From Flavobacterium croceum DSM 17960 (GTDB taxonomy: Bacteria; Bacteroidota; Bacteroidia; Flavobacteriales; Flavobacteriaceae), in contig NZ_PQNY01000008.1 in the NCBI RefSeq assembly GCF_002917885.1, forward strand, positions 62,001 through 126,000: DNA of 64,000 nucleotides. Direction: 5' to 3'. Every line of letters starts with the position of its first letter. Position 1 is the stretch's first letter. Of this stretch, positions 27,314 through 35,830 are shown piece by piece. A program made the translations under genes and the position numbers. Under the pieces are notes generated by a model. It saw only the letters and a list, made by a program, of their open reading frames with translations, did not search any database and was not told the origin of the DNA.

Positions 27314-27625
27314 TTAAGGATTTACAATTTCTCCTTCCCAGTTCATAATACCGCCTACTAAGTTGTATACATTTTCAAAACCCATTTGTTTCATAATTGA
27401 GCATGCTTGTGCACTTCGAGCACCCGCCATACAATACACATAATAGTTTTTGGTTTTGTCTAGTTCGTCTAAGCGATAAATAAAGCCTTGCCCTTTGTAA
27501 ATATCGTTATGAATAGCGTTGGGTATAATACCATTTTGGTATTCTTCGTCTGTACGCACATCGAGCACAACAGCATTTGTATCGGCAGCCAATTTTTGTT
27601 GCCATTCGTTTTGAGATAAGTCCAT
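27314..27625 (-). CDS. Single-domain rhodanese
   Basis: A 103-residue cytoplasmic sulfurtransferase domain. VVLDVRTDEEYQNGIIPNAI is the typical N-terminal half, and the active-site loop CMAGARS (65-71) supplies the persulfide-carrying Cys65. Such proteins move sulfane sulfur or detoxify cyanide. The gene is divergent from marR, sharing an intergenic region that contains two copies of a palindrome, so it may belong to the MarR regulon. A minus-strand TATTTTTG box lies at 27642-27649. Confidence 0.9.
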   Translation of the reverse strand: MDLSQNEWQQKLAADTNAVVLDVRTDEEYQNGIIPNAIHNDIYKGQGFIYRLDELDKTKNYYVYCMAGARSAQACSIMKQMGFENVYNLVGGIMNWEGEIVNP

Positions 27626-27641
27626 GTTTAAAATTTTTCTT

Positions 27642-27649
27642 CAAAAATA
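27642..27649 (-). promoter_or_regulatory. -7 box of the rhodanese gene
   Basis: TATTTTTG on the minus strand fits TAnnTTTG, 17 bases before the ATG. Confidence 0.5.
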
Positions 27650-27673
27650 ACTTTTTGAAAATTTTAACACAAC

Positions 27674-27689
27674 ATTTGTATATACAAAT
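27674..27689. promoter_or_regulatory. MarR operator candidate 1
   Basis: ATTTGTATATACAAAT is a perfect 16-base palindrome in the rhodanese-marR intergenic region, with the same arms as candidate 2. Confidence 0.6.
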
Positions 27690-27701
27690 AAAATAATTTA
27701 T

Positions 27702-27719
27702 ACATTTGTACCTACAAAT
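27702..27719. promoter_or_regulatory. marR promoter with MarR operator candidate 2
   Basis: The -7 box TACATTTG (27702-27709) is overlapped by ATTTGTA-CC-TACAAAT (27704-27719), a palindrome with 7-base arms identical to candidate 1 and a centre 30 bases further on. A weaker TGTA/TACA pair follows. Confidence 0.6.
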
Positions 27720-27734
27720 ATTGTAAATACATAT

Positions 27735-28193
27735 ATGAAGATTGAACAGATAACCAAGTCTACTATAGAAATGCAAATGGCACGCAAAGTCATTTTAAAT
27801 ATATTGTATACAAATGGTTTGATTAACGAGAATATGAGCGAGATGTTAAAGCCATTTGATCTTTCTACAGAGCAATACAATGTGCTTAGAATATTACGAG
27901 GTCAAAAATCTTGTCCTGCTAATATGTGCGTTATACAAGAACGAATGATTACCAAAAACAGCAACACTACCCGTTTAATAGACAAGTTATTACTAAAAGA
28001 TTTGGTAACTAGAAATGTATGTCCAAACAACAGAAGAAAAATTGAAGTATCCATTACCCAAAAAGGACTTGAAATACTTGAACAACTAGACCCTAAATTA
28101 ATAGAACACGAAAACTTTTTTGCCCAAAATCTTACATCAAATGAACTTTCATTACTTAATGAATTATTAGAAAAAATTAGAACTAAAAATTAA
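27735..28193 (+). CDS. MarR family transcriptional regulator
   Basis: A 152-residue regulator with the MarR fold: dimerisation helices at both ends, the recognition helix near MITKNSNTTRLIDKLLLKDL, and the wing LVTRNVCPNNRRKIEVSITQKG with its DR-like NNRR turn. Three Cys (in RGQKSCPANMC and RNVCPNN) could make it redox-sensitive, as in some family members. It precedes the nitroreductase gene by 8 bases, and its promoter is overlapped by a palindrome likely to be its own operator. MarR regulators usually respond to phenolics, electrophiles or oxidants; the actual signal is not visible. Confidence 0.9.
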   Translation: MKIEQITKSTIEMQMARKVILNILYTNGLINENMSEMLKPFDLSTEQYNVLRILRGQKSCPANMCVIQERMITKNSNTTRLIDKLLLKDLVTRNVCPNNRRKIEVSITQKGLEILEQLDPKLIEHENFFAQNLTSNELSLLNELLEKIRTKN

Positions 28194-28201
28194 ATTTTAT
28201 T

Positions 28202-28834
28202 ATGAGCAATTTTATTGAAAACGCACAATGGCGTTACGCTACAAAAAAATACGATAGCACTAAAAAAGTTTCCAACGCCGATTTGGAAACCTTAAAAAAA
28301 GCAGTACAACTTTCTGCATCATCATTTGGTTTACAACCGTACAAAGTAATTGTTGTAGAAAATCCAGAACTAAGAGAACAACTTGTAGAAGCTTCTTGGG
28401 GGCAACAACAAATTAAAGAAGCTTCGCACTTATTTGTATTTGCAAATATTACGGATCTTGACAATACAGACCTAGATGCATTTTTTAATAATGTACAAAC
28501 CACCAGAGGATTAAAACCTGAAGATGTTGAAGGATATAAAAATTTTGTGGCTGGTTTTGTAAACAATTTACCTACAGAAATAAAAAACACGTGGACTTCC
28601 AAACAAACTTATATTGCACTAAGCAATTTACTTAATGCTGCTGCCGAACTAAAGATAGACGTTACACCTATGGAGGGTTTTGAACCTCAACGCTATAACG
28701 AGATATTAGGGTTAGACAAACTTGGGCTAAATGCTTCTCTTGTAGCACCTATTGGCTACAGAAGTGAAGAAGATGCAACCCAGCATTTTGCAAAAGTGAG
28801 AAAACCACTAGATGAACTTTTTATAACACTTTAA
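28202..28834 (+). CDS. Nitroreductase family NAD(P)H-dependent oxidoreductase
   Basis: A 210-residue FMN-binding enzyme of the NfsB/YdgI type. The opening WRYATKKYDSTKKVS carries the Arg/Lys FMN-phosphate contacts, and SASSFGLQPYKVIVV provides the second FMN loop. ANITD and the C-terminal PIGYRSEEDATQ are also typical. It reduces nitroaromatics or quinones with NAD(P)H. It sits 8 bases after marR and is followed by the YceI gene, so the three look like one unit for handling electrophiles or redox stress, with MarR as the probable regulator. Confidence 0.88.
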   Translation: MSNFIENAQWRYATKKYDSTKKVSNADLETLKKAVQLSASSFGLQPYKVIVVENPELREQLVEASWGQQQIKEASHLFVFANITDLDNTDLDAFFNNVQTTRGLKPEDVEGYKNFVAGFVNNLPTEIKNTWTSKQTYIALSNLLNAAAELKIDVTPMEGFEPQRYNEILGLDKLGLNASLVAPIGYRSEEDATQHFAKVRKPLDELFITL

Positions 28835-28863
28835 ATAATTCAACAACTAAATTCAATACAAAA

Positions 28864-29427
28864 ATGAAAACAATCAAAACCATTGCTCTAAGCTTATTAA
28901 TTGCTTTTACTACAGTAGCAACTGCGCAAACCAAACAAATTAATACCTCAAAAAGTAAAATTAACTGGGTAGGTAAAAAAGTTACAGGAAAACATGAAGG
29001 TACTGTAGATTTAAAAAGTGGCGCATTAGTATTTAAGAAAAATAAATTAAAAGGTGGAACTTTTGTAGTAGATATGACTACTATTTCATCGACAGATTTA
29101 CAAGGTGATTACAAAGCGAAACTTGACGGACACTTAAAAGCAGACGATTTTTTTGGAACTGAAAAATACCCTACAGCAAAATTAGTATTCAAAAAAATTG
29201 GAGATAAAGGAAACGGCGTTTATGCTGTAACTGCCGATTTGACCATTAAAGATGTAACCAATTCTGTATCTTTTTTAATCACTGTAAAAGGTAACACTGC
29301 TACAACCTCATTAAAAATAGATCGTACAAAATATGGTATTAAATATGGTTCTGGAAGCTTTTTTGATAATTTAGGGGACAAAACAATCAACGACGAGTTT
29401 GAGCTTGAAGTTTCTCTTGCTTTCTAA
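28864..29427 (+). CDS. YceI family protein
   Basis: A 187-residue exported protein. A signal peptide (1-20, ending VATAQ) is followed by the lipocalin-like YceI barrel, with INWVGKKVTGKHEGTVDLKSG early and DNLGDKTINDEFELEVSL at the end. YceI proteins bind long polyisoprenoids, and in Bacteroidota many lie with MarR and nitroreductase genes as here. It is 29 bases after the nitroreductase gene, and a strong terminator follows, so it is the last gene of the unit. Confidence 0.9.
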   Translation: MKTIKTIALSLLIAFTTVATAQTKQINTSKSKINWVGKKVTGKHEGTVDLKSGALVFKKNKLKGGTFVVDMTTISSTDLQGDYKAKLDGHLKADDFFGTEKYPTAKLVFKKIGDKGNGVYAVTADLTIKDVTNSVSFLITVKGNTATTSLKIDRTKYGIKYGSGSFFDNLGDKTINDEFELEVSLAF

Positions 29428-29448
29428 AAGAACAAACCAAAACGTATT

Positions 29449-29477
29449 AAAATCCGCACCTAAAATGCGGATTTTTT
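29449..29477 (+). terminator. Terminator of marR-nitroreductase-YceI
   Basis: AAAATCCGCA (29449-29458) pairs with TGCGGATTTT (29466-29475), followed by more T residues. Confidence 0.9.
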
Positions 29478-29502
29478 GTTTAAAATAAGTTTATTTTGCA
29501 CT

Positions 29503-30084
29503 ATGACTCAAAAGCGAATTTTACTTATAGATAATTACGATAGTTTTACACACAATATTGTTCATTATTTAGAATCACAATCGTGTACTGTAGAAGTATG
29601 GCGCAACGATGAGTTTGATATAGAAGAAGTAAACGATTTTCAAAACATACTTCTATCGCCTGGACCAGGTTTACCTCAACAAGCTGGTAATACGCTAAAA
29701 GTGCTTGAGCAATACTATACCCATAAAAATATATTAGGTATTTGCTTAGGTCATCAAGCTATGGCGGTGTTTTTTGGCGCCACCTTAATCAATTTAACCA
29801 AACCTTATCACGGAAGGCAATCTTCAATAAATATTATTGAACCTAATACGGTTTTATTTAAAAACCTACCCAATACTTTTAATGTAGGTCGCTACCATTC
29901 TTGGTCAGTAGATCCAAACTCTGTACCCAGCACTTTACAAATTACCGCTGTTGATACTGAAAACCACATTTTAGCTTTACAACATAGTTTGTACCCAATT
30001 ATGTCTGTTCAATTTCATCCAGAGAGTATACTTACTCAATACGGCAAACAAATTATGGCAAACTGGGTAAATAGTCTACCTTAA
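29503..30084 (+). CDS. pabA: Glutamine amidotransferase of anthranilate/aminodeoxychorismate synthase
   Basis: A 193-residue class I amidotransferase: LLIDNYDSFTHNIVHYL start, oxyanion region LSPGPGLP, nucleophile GICLGHQ and the catalytic SVQFHPESIL near the C-terminus. It supplies ammonia from glutamine to a chorismate-using partner, either TrpE (anthranilate) or PabB (folate). No trpE or pabB gene is adjacent, so the isolated position favours the PabA role, but TrpG or a dual role cannot be excluded. The ATG at 29503 is chosen; an upstream TTG at 29476 lies at the edge of the preceding terminator. Confidence 0.85.
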   Translation: MTQKRILLIDNYDSFTHNIVHYLESQSCTVEVWRNDEFDIEEVNDFQNILLSPGPGLPQQAGNTLKVLEQYYTHKNILGICLGHQAMAVFFGATLINLTKPYHGRQSSINIIEPNTVLFKNLPNTFNVGRYHSWSVDPNSVPSTLQITAVDTENHILALQHSLYPIMSVQFHPESILTQYGKQIMANWVNSLP

Positions 30085-30132
30085 TTGCTAATTACCTCGT
30101 GTTTGTAGTGTAAAAAAATTGTTAAACCGAAA

Positions 30133-30148
30133 TTAAACACTTGTTTAA
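30133..30148. promoter_or_regulatory. TetR operator candidate 1
   Basis: TTAAACA-CT-TGTTTAA, a perfect inverted repeat with 7-base arms, 51 bases upstream of the tetR ATG. Confidence 0.65.
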
Positions 30149-30149
30149 T

Positions 30150-30170
30150 TTAAACATTTGTTTAATTTTG
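30150..30170 (+). promoter_or_regulatory. tetR-efflux promoter with TetR operator candidate 2
   Basis: TTAAACA-TT-TGTTTAA (30150-30165) repeats candidate 1 with identical arms, centre to centre 17 bases. Its right arm overlaps the -7 box TAATTTTG (30163-30170), so binding would block RNA polymerase. Confidence 0.7.
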
Positions 30171-30198
30171 CATTGTTATTTTAAATTTAAATTTAGCA

Positions 30199-30819
30199 AT
30201 GGATTTTAATGACAAACAAATAGAAATTATTGATATCGCAGAACAATTATTCGCGCTACAAGGTTACGATGGTACTTCGGTAAGAGATATTGCATCTAAA
30301 GCAAACATCAATGTAGCAATGATTTCTTATTATTTTGGTTCTAAAGAAAAGCTACTCGAAGCCATACTGATTTATAAAATGAGTGGAACAAAACTAGAAT
30401 TAAAATCTGTTTTAGATAAAAACATTTCTCCGCTTCAAAAAATTGATGAGCTAATAGCGTACTATATCAAAAAAATATATTCCAATGTAGCCTTATATCA
30501 AATTATGCATACCGAAATTATGCACAAAAAAAGAGAGGCTCATATGCCCGAAATAAGTAAAATAAAGAAACAAAATCTAGCCTATATCCAAGCTATTGTT
30601 GATGAAGGATTTTTGCAAGGCGTATTTAAAAACAAAATAGATACGGCAGTAATTCCAAGTATGATTATAGGCACATTTATGTATTTTGTAAACAATAAAC
30701 ACCACATGATGGATATATTACAATTGCAAAATGACACCGCTTTTAATCACTATGTTGAAAACCAATTGGTACAACACATACAGCAATCTGTAAAAGGATT
30801 ATTATTGTATACTACTTAA
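30199..30819 (+). CDS. TetR/AcrR family transcriptional regulator
   Basis: A 206-residue regulator. The N-terminal helix-turn-helix runs from IDIAEQLFALQGYDGTSVRDI to NVAMISYYFGSKEKLLEAIL, the classic AcrR/TetR signature. The C-terminal helical domain (about 70-206) would hold the ligand site and dimer interface. It is the first gene of a four-gene operon with TolC-, HlyD- and MFS-type genes, and the promoter carries two tandem palindromes, so it most likely represses its own operon until an effluxed compound binds. Confidence 0.93.
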   Translation: MDFNDKQIEIIDIAEQLFALQGYDGTSVRDIASKANINVAMISYYFGSKEKLLEAILIYKMSGTKLELKSVLDKNISPLQKIDELIAYYIKKIYSNVALYQIMHTEIMHKKREAHMPEISKIKKQNLAYIQAIVDEGFLQGVFKNKIDTAVIPSMIIGTFMYFVNNKHHMMDILQLQNDTAFNHYVENQLVQHIQQSVKGLLLYTT

Positions 30820-30839
30820 AAACAAACAATTACCACTAT

Positions 30840-32162
30840 ATGAAAATAACATATAAAATAATTCTCTTTTTTTTAATTTCAGCGCCTATTGTTTCAGCTC
30901 AAGAAACAAAAAAGCTTTCATTAAAAGAAGCTATTGTATTAGTAACAAGTCAAAGTAAAGAAGTAGCCTTGTCAAAATTACAAACGCAAGCATCTCTACT
31001 CGAATTACAAAAAATGAGAGATAATCAATATCCTAATCTAAAAATTTCGGGAGAATATTTACGTCTTACCAATGCTAATGCAAGTTTAAAAATCCCGATG
31101 AGTTCTTCGGGCAACTCGCAAAATGGCAGCGGAGTATCGGTAAGCAGTTTACTTTTGGGGCAGGCTAATGTAAACATGCCTGTTTTTGCTGGATTCAAAC
31201 TTCAAAATAGCATAAGTGCGTCAAAAGCTATGTACGAGGCAGAAAAACTGACAGCTCAACAAACCAAAGAACAACTTGCCTTGCAAGTAACAAAACTTTT
31301 TGCACAATTATACCAAGCAGATCAAACCATAATGCTGATTGCTGAAAATATAAAAAGTGCTCAGCAAAGAGAAAAAGATTTTGATGCCTTAATGCAAAAC
31401 GGATTGATCACAAAAAATGATTTGTTAAAAGTGCAACTTCAAGTTTCCAATTTACAAATTGCTCTTGATACTGCTCAAAAAAACAGAAATGTTTTAAATT
31501 ACCAATTATCAAAACTTCTCGATTTACCTCAACCTACAACAATAGAAATTAATATTGATGCTGTACAAAAAGACATGCAAGAGTCTTTACTCCGTGCCAA
31601 TCAATCCAACAGAAGCGATCTAGAAGCTCTACAACAACAAATAAAAGCATCAGAATATGCCATTAAAGTTGCTAAATCCAACTATTACCCTGCTCTAGCG
31701 CTTACAGGTGGCTACATTGCTTTTGATTTGCAAAATGTATTACGTGTTTCTAATGCTATGAATTTTGGAGTAGGCATTTCTTATGATGTGGCTTCTATTT
31801 TTAAAAACAAAAAAGAAGTCAATCTCTCTAAAACCAAGTCTGAACAACTTAAAGTATCGAGCGAAATACTAAAAAATAAAATCGACGAAGAAATACAAGC
31901 TGCTTCAGAAAATTACAATTTATCTCAAAAGCAAAACAAAGTTTATCAAAAATCTGTAGAGCAAAGTACCGAAAACTATAGAATAATCAACGATAAATAC
32001 ACCAATGGCCTAGCCAATACAACAGATTTACTAGATGCCGATGTATTACAACTTCAAAGTAAAATTAATTTAGCTTTATCTCAAGCTGATATTGCTTTAA
32101 AATATTACGAATTACAATTTGCACAAGGAAATTTGCTAAACTCACTCAATATATCTAAGTAA
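30840..32162 (+). CDS. TolC family outer-membrane efflux protein
   Basis: A 440-residue outer-membrane factor. A signal peptide (1-20, ending VSAQ) is followed by two similar halves rich in long coiled helices with heptad Leu/Ala and Gln (the TolC alpha-barrel), separated near residue 240 by a short variable region. The conserved ATTDLLDAD-like motif appears as NTTDLLDADVLQLQ near the end of the second half. It forms the outer-membrane tunnel of the tripartite pump, with the HlyD and MFS proteins encoded next (3-base gaps). The system would export drugs or metabolites directly out of the cell. Confidence 0.92.
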   Translation: MKITYKIILFFLISAPIVSAQETKKLSLKEAIVLVTSQSKEVALSKLQTQASLLELQKMRDNQYPNLKISGEYLRLTNANASLKIPMSSSGNSQNGSGVSVSSLLLGQANVNMPVFAGFKLQNSISASKAMYEAEKLTAQQTKEQLALQVTKLFAQLYQADQTIMLIAENIKSAQQREKDFDALMQNGLITKNDLLKVQLQVSNLQIALDTAQKNRNVLNYQLSKLLDLPQPTTIEINIDAVQKDMQESLLRANQSNRSDLEALQQQIKASEYAIKVAKSNYYPALALTGGYIAFDLQNVLRVSNAMNFGVGISYDVASIFKNKKEVNLSKTKSEQLKVSSEILKNKIDEEIQAASENYNLSQKQNKVYQKSVEQSTENYRIINDKYTNGLANTTDLLDADVLQLQSKINLALSQADIALKYYELQFAQGNLLNSLNISK

Positions 32163-32165
32163 ATT

Positions 32166-33251
32166 ATGAAAAATTCAAATACAAAAACAAATAAAAAATT
32201 CATTACCATTTTTGCTACATTACTAATCGTAGGCGGAGGTTATGGAATATACAAGTACCTACATGGTCAAGCACACGAAATTACAGACGATGCTCAAATA
32301 GAAAAAAACATCAGTCCTGTAGTACCAAAAGTAGGCGGATATGTAAACAAAGTATATGTAAAAGACAACGATATTGTAAAAAAAGGCGATACCCTTTTTG
32401 TTATTGACAATAAAGATTATTTGGTAAAACTAGAAGAAGCCAAAGCAGCCTATATAGCCGCACAAGATAGTTACGAAGCATCAAAAGCAGATATCGGCAC
32501 AGCAGAAGCTACAGTTTCTGTATCTGATGCAAATGTAAAATCGGCAACAGAAAATATTGAATCGGCCAAAATACGACTTACTAGAGCCACAAATGATTTT
32601 GACAGATATGCCAATCTATACAAAAACCATTCTATTACCAAACAACAATACGAGCAAGCCGAAGCAACAAAACTAGAAGCTCAAACACAATTGCGCATCT
32701 TGCAAGAACAACAAAAGGCAAGCTCATTTCAAAAGAAAGTGGCTTCAAATCGCACAAATGTAACTTCCAAACAAACAAAGGTTGCTTTAGCCAACATTAG
32801 CCGTGCCAAAGCCAGCGTAGATGCCGCACAACTCAATGTAAACTACACAGTTGTTGTAGCTCCATACGACGGGCAAGTATCTAAAATAAATGTGCAACCA
32901 GGACAATTTATTCAGCCAGGGCAATCGCTATTTTACATTATTGGAAATCATGATATGTGGGTGGTTGCAAACTTCAAAGAAACACAACTTAACAAAATGC
33001 TTGAAGGCCAAGAGGTAAAAATTCATGTAGATGCATTTCCAGATGATGAGTTTGAAGGCAAAATTGTTTCTTTCTCTCCAGCAACTGGTGCAAAATTTTC
33101 TATTCTACCTCCTGATAATGCAACAGGTAATTTTGTAAAAACAATTCAACGTTTGCCTGTAAAAATCTCATTTACAGAACAAAATGACAAAAATAAACTG
33201 AGCAAGTTACGACCAGGAATGAATGTAACTGTAGATGTACATACCAAATAA
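32166..33251 (+). CDS. HlyD/EmrA family membrane fusion protein
   Basis: A 361-residue periplasmic adaptor. One N-terminal membrane helix (about 13-29) is followed by the biotinyl-lipoyl half VPKVGGYVNKVYVKDNDIVKKGD, a long coiled-coil hairpin (about 85-210, rich in Ala/Lys/Gln), the returning lipoyl half VVAPYDGQVSKINVQPGQFI and a beta-barrel domain. The arrangement equals EmrA of E. coli. It bridges the MFS pump and the TolC-like tunnel encoded on either side, each separated by only three bases. Confidence 0.93.
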   Translation: MKNSNTKTNKKFITIFATLLIVGGGYGIYKYLHGQAHEITDDAQIEKNISPVVPKVGGYVNKVYVKDNDIVKKGDTLFVIDNKDYLVKLEEAKAAYIAAQDSYEASKADIGTAEATVSVSDANVKSATENIESAKIRLTRATNDFDRYANLYKNHSITKQQYEQAEATKLEAQTQLRILQEQQKASSFQKKVASNRTNVTSKQTKVALANISRAKASVDAAQLNVNYTVVVAPYDGQVSKINVQPGQFIQPGQSLFYIIGNHDMWVVANFKETQLNKMLEGQEVKIHVDAFPDDEFEGKIVSFSPATGAKFSILPPDNATGNFVKTIQRLPVKISFTEQNDKNKLSKLRPGMNVTVDVHTK

Positions 33252-33254
33252 ACT

Positions 33255-34838
33255 ATGGCAATTACGCAACAAGAAGATTTAGTTGAATACGGTTTTAGAA
33301 GGGTAATTATTACAATTACTGCCGTTTTATGCGCGCTTCTAGAAATTGTAGATACTACTATTGTAAATGTAGCTTTAACCAACATGAGAGGTAGCCTTGG
33401 GGCTACTCTAACCGACATTGCATGGGTAATTACAGCCTATGCTATTGCAAACGTTATTATTATACCCATGACGAGTTGGTTGTCGCAACAATTTGGTAGA
33501 CGAAATTATTTTGCTGCATCAATCATACTGTTTACAGTTGCCTCATTTTTATGTGGTAATGCTTCTAACATTTGGGAGCTGGTAATATTTAGGTTTATTC
33601 AAGGTTTGGGCGGAGGGGCTCTTTTGGTTACTGCACAAACTATTATTACTGAAAGTTACCCTACAGAAAAAAGAGGAATGGCTCAAGCCATTTATGGTAT
33701 GGGGGTTATTGTTGGTCCAACCCTTGGTCCGCCATTGGGAGGATATATTGTAGACAATTTTTCGTGGCCTTATATTTTTTATATCAATATTCCTATTGGT
33801 ATTGCAGCAACTTTTTTAACATTAAGCTTTGTAAAAAGTCCAAAATATGGTAATAAATTGAGTGCAAACCAAGTAGATTGGTGGGGTATTATTACTTTAT
33901 CGGCTTTTATAGGTTCGTTGCAATATGTACTCGAACATGGACAACAAGATGATTGGTTTAACAACACAACCATTGTAACATTGTGTATTGTTTCTTTTGT
34001 AGGACTATTGCTCTTTTTGTGGAGAGAACTTACCTATGAACACCCAATAGTAAACTTGAGCGTACTTAAAGATAGTAATTTGCAAATTGGTATTTTACTT
34101 GGTTTTATACTTGGTTTTGGTCTTTATGGCTCTACACTTATTATTCCTATTTACACACAATCTATATTGGGTTGGACAGCTACAGATGCTGGGCTACTAT
34201 TAATACCTGGTTCAATCACTACCGCATTTATGATGCCTTTTGTAGGTAGAATGATACAAAAAGGTGTACCGCAAAAGTATATGGTAGCGTTTGGTTTTGG
34301 TGTGTTTTTTTTATTTACCTATTGGATGTATACTGTAATGACGCCAGACACTGGGGTAGAACATTTTTACTGGCCATTAATACTAAGAGGTGTAGGTTTA
34401 GGATTGCTTTTTGTACCAATAACCACTCTATCGCTATCGTCTCTAAAAGGAAAAGAAATTGGCGAAGGAGCTGCCTTTACAGGTATGATGCGACAATTGG
34501 GAGGTTCGTTTGGGGTAGCTATTATCACTACTTTTATTTCTAGGTTTACACAAAAACACCGCATCGATTTAATTGGTAATATAGACCCGACCCGACCCGA
34601 AGTACAACAAAAAATAAATATGCTCCAAAAATCATTTGTAGCAAAAGGCTATACGCCCAATGAGGCACTAGCCAAAGCGCATCAAATATTTGAATTTTCA
34701 ATTATAAAACAAAGTACTGTAATGTCTTACATGGATATATTTTTGTACTTAGGGGTAATCTTTTTATGTTCAATACCACTTATATTTTTAGCCAAAAAAA
34801 CAAAGAATAAGATAAACCCAGCAGATGCTATGCACTAA
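33255..34838 (+). CDS. DHA2 family MFS multidrug efflux pump (EmrB-like)
   Basis: A 527-residue inner-membrane drug:H+ antiporter with about 14 transmembrane helices. The DHA2 signatures are seen: LEIVDTTIVNVALTNM in helix 1, the motif A-like loop WLSQQFGRRNYF, and the motif C GMGVIVGPTLGPPLGGYI. With the TolC and HlyD partners it forms a complete EmrAB-TolC type pump. The stop lies two bases from the stop of the convergent yaaA gene, leaving no room for a hairpin terminator between them. Substrate unknown. Confidence 0.93.
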   Translation: MAITQQEDLVEYGFRRVIITITAVLCALLEIVDTTIVNVALTNMRGSLGATLTDIAWVITAYAIANVIIIPMTSWLSQQFGRRNYFAASIILFTVASFLCGNASNIWELVIFRFIQGLGGGALLVTAQTIITESYPTEKRGMAQAIYGMGVIVGPTLGPPLGGYIVDNFSWPYIFYINIPIGIAATFLTLSFVKSPKYGNKLSANQVDWWGIITLSAFIGSLQYVLEHGQQDDWFNNTTIVTLCIVSFVGLLLFLWRELTYEHPIVNLSVLKDSNLQIGILLGFILGFGLYGSTLIIPIYTQSILGWTATDAGLLLIPGSITTAFMMPFVGRMIQKGVPQKYMVAFGFGVFFLFTYWMYTVMTPDTGVEHFYWPLILRGVGLGLLFVPITTLSLSSLKGKEIGEGAAFTGMMRQLGGSFGVAIITTFISRFTQKHRIDLIGNIDPTRPEVQQKINMLQKSFVAKGYTPNEALAKAHQIFEFSIIKQSTVMSYMDIFLYLGVIFLCSIPLIFLAKKTKNKINPADAMH

Positions 34839-34840
34839 TG

Positions 34841-35602
34841 CTATCTGGTAAATACAAGTGTATTTCCTTTACTTAGGTTTGCATCAAAAGCATAGCCTTC
34901 GTAGTTAAAGAGCTTGAGTTCTTCTAGTGTATTTACGTTTTGATCCAAAATGTAACGCACCATAAGTCCTCTAGCTTTTTTGGCAAAGAAAGAAATCATT
35001 TTCAATTTGCCATCTTTATAGTCTTTAAATTCTGGAGTAATGATGGTGGCTTTTATTTTTTTTGCATCTACAGCCGAAAAATATTCTTTGCTTGCCAAAT
35101 TGATAAACAATTCACCTTGATTGAGGTTTTTATTCAGTTCTTTGGTAATGCTATCTTTCCAAAATTCGTATAGGTTTTTATTTTTACCTATTGCCAAATG
35201 TGTGCCCATCTCAAGGCGGTAAGGTTGTATTAAATCGAGTGGTTTGAGCAACCCATATAAACCCGAAAGTATGTAGAGTTTATTTTGCAATTCTGTAATT
35301 TTTTCTGGTGGTAAAGTGTAAGCGTCCAAACCAGTATATACATCTCCATCAAAAGCAAAAACAGCTTGCTTAGCATTGTTTACGGTAAGCTCTAGTACAT
35401 TGCGTTCTTGGTTGCGTTGCCAATTAAGTTCTGCCAATTTATCAGAAATATCCATCAAATTTGACAGCGCTTTGGGTTTCAATTTTTTTAGTACTTTATC
35501 TACGCTGTGCGCCTTTTTTTCAAACACAAAATGTGTAGCTTGTGTTGTGGGAGCTGGCGTTTCAAAATTGAGCGATTTTGCCGGAGATACTACAATTTTC
35601 AT
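34841..35602 (-). CDS. yaaA: Peroxide stress protein YaaA (DUF328/UPF0246)
   Basis: A 253-residue protein of the YaaA family: MKIVVSPAKSLNFETP start, FDGDVYTGLDAYTL, LYILSGLYGLLKPLDLIQPYRLEM and FFAKKARGLMVRYIL are all diagnostic. In E. coli it limits free iron during hydrogen peroxide stress and binds DNA. Monocistronic here, convergent with the efflux operon. No clear -7 box was found in front of it. Confidence 0.93.
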   Translation of the reverse strand: MKIVVSPAKSLNFETPAPTTQATHFVFEKKAHSVDKVLKKLKPKALSNLMDISDKLAELNWQRNQERNVLELTVNNAKQAVFAFDGDVYTGLDAYTLPPEKITELQNKLYILSGLYGLLKPLDLIQPYRLEMGTHLAIGKNKNLYEFWKDSITKELNKNLNQGELFINLASKEYFSAVDAKKIKATIITPEFKDYKDGKLKMISFFAKKARGLMVRYILDQNVNTLEELKLFNYEGYAFDANLSKGNTLVFTR

Positions 35603-35794
35603 AGTCGATAATTCTTTGTTATTCTAGGTTTGTTCGTTATAGCCTATCGGTATTGGCAATGGTTTACCAAACGTAGTGCTGATGCAATTTTATACTAAAC
35701 TGCTAAAAAATAAACAGTCAAAAATAGGTCTCAAAATTAACCTTTTTAGCGCAAAAAAATATAAGTAGTGCAAAGCATTTTATAAAAATTAACT

Positions 35795-35802
35795 TTACCT
35801 TT
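35795..35802 (+). promoter_or_regulatory. -7 box of the pRiA4b-type gene
   Basis: TACCTTTG fits TAnnTTTG and lies 28 bases before the ATG at 35831. It overlaps an in-frame TTG, which is therefore not the start. Confidence 0.55.
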
Positions 35803-35830
35803 GACCTCTCAAAAAAAATACACAATCAAT

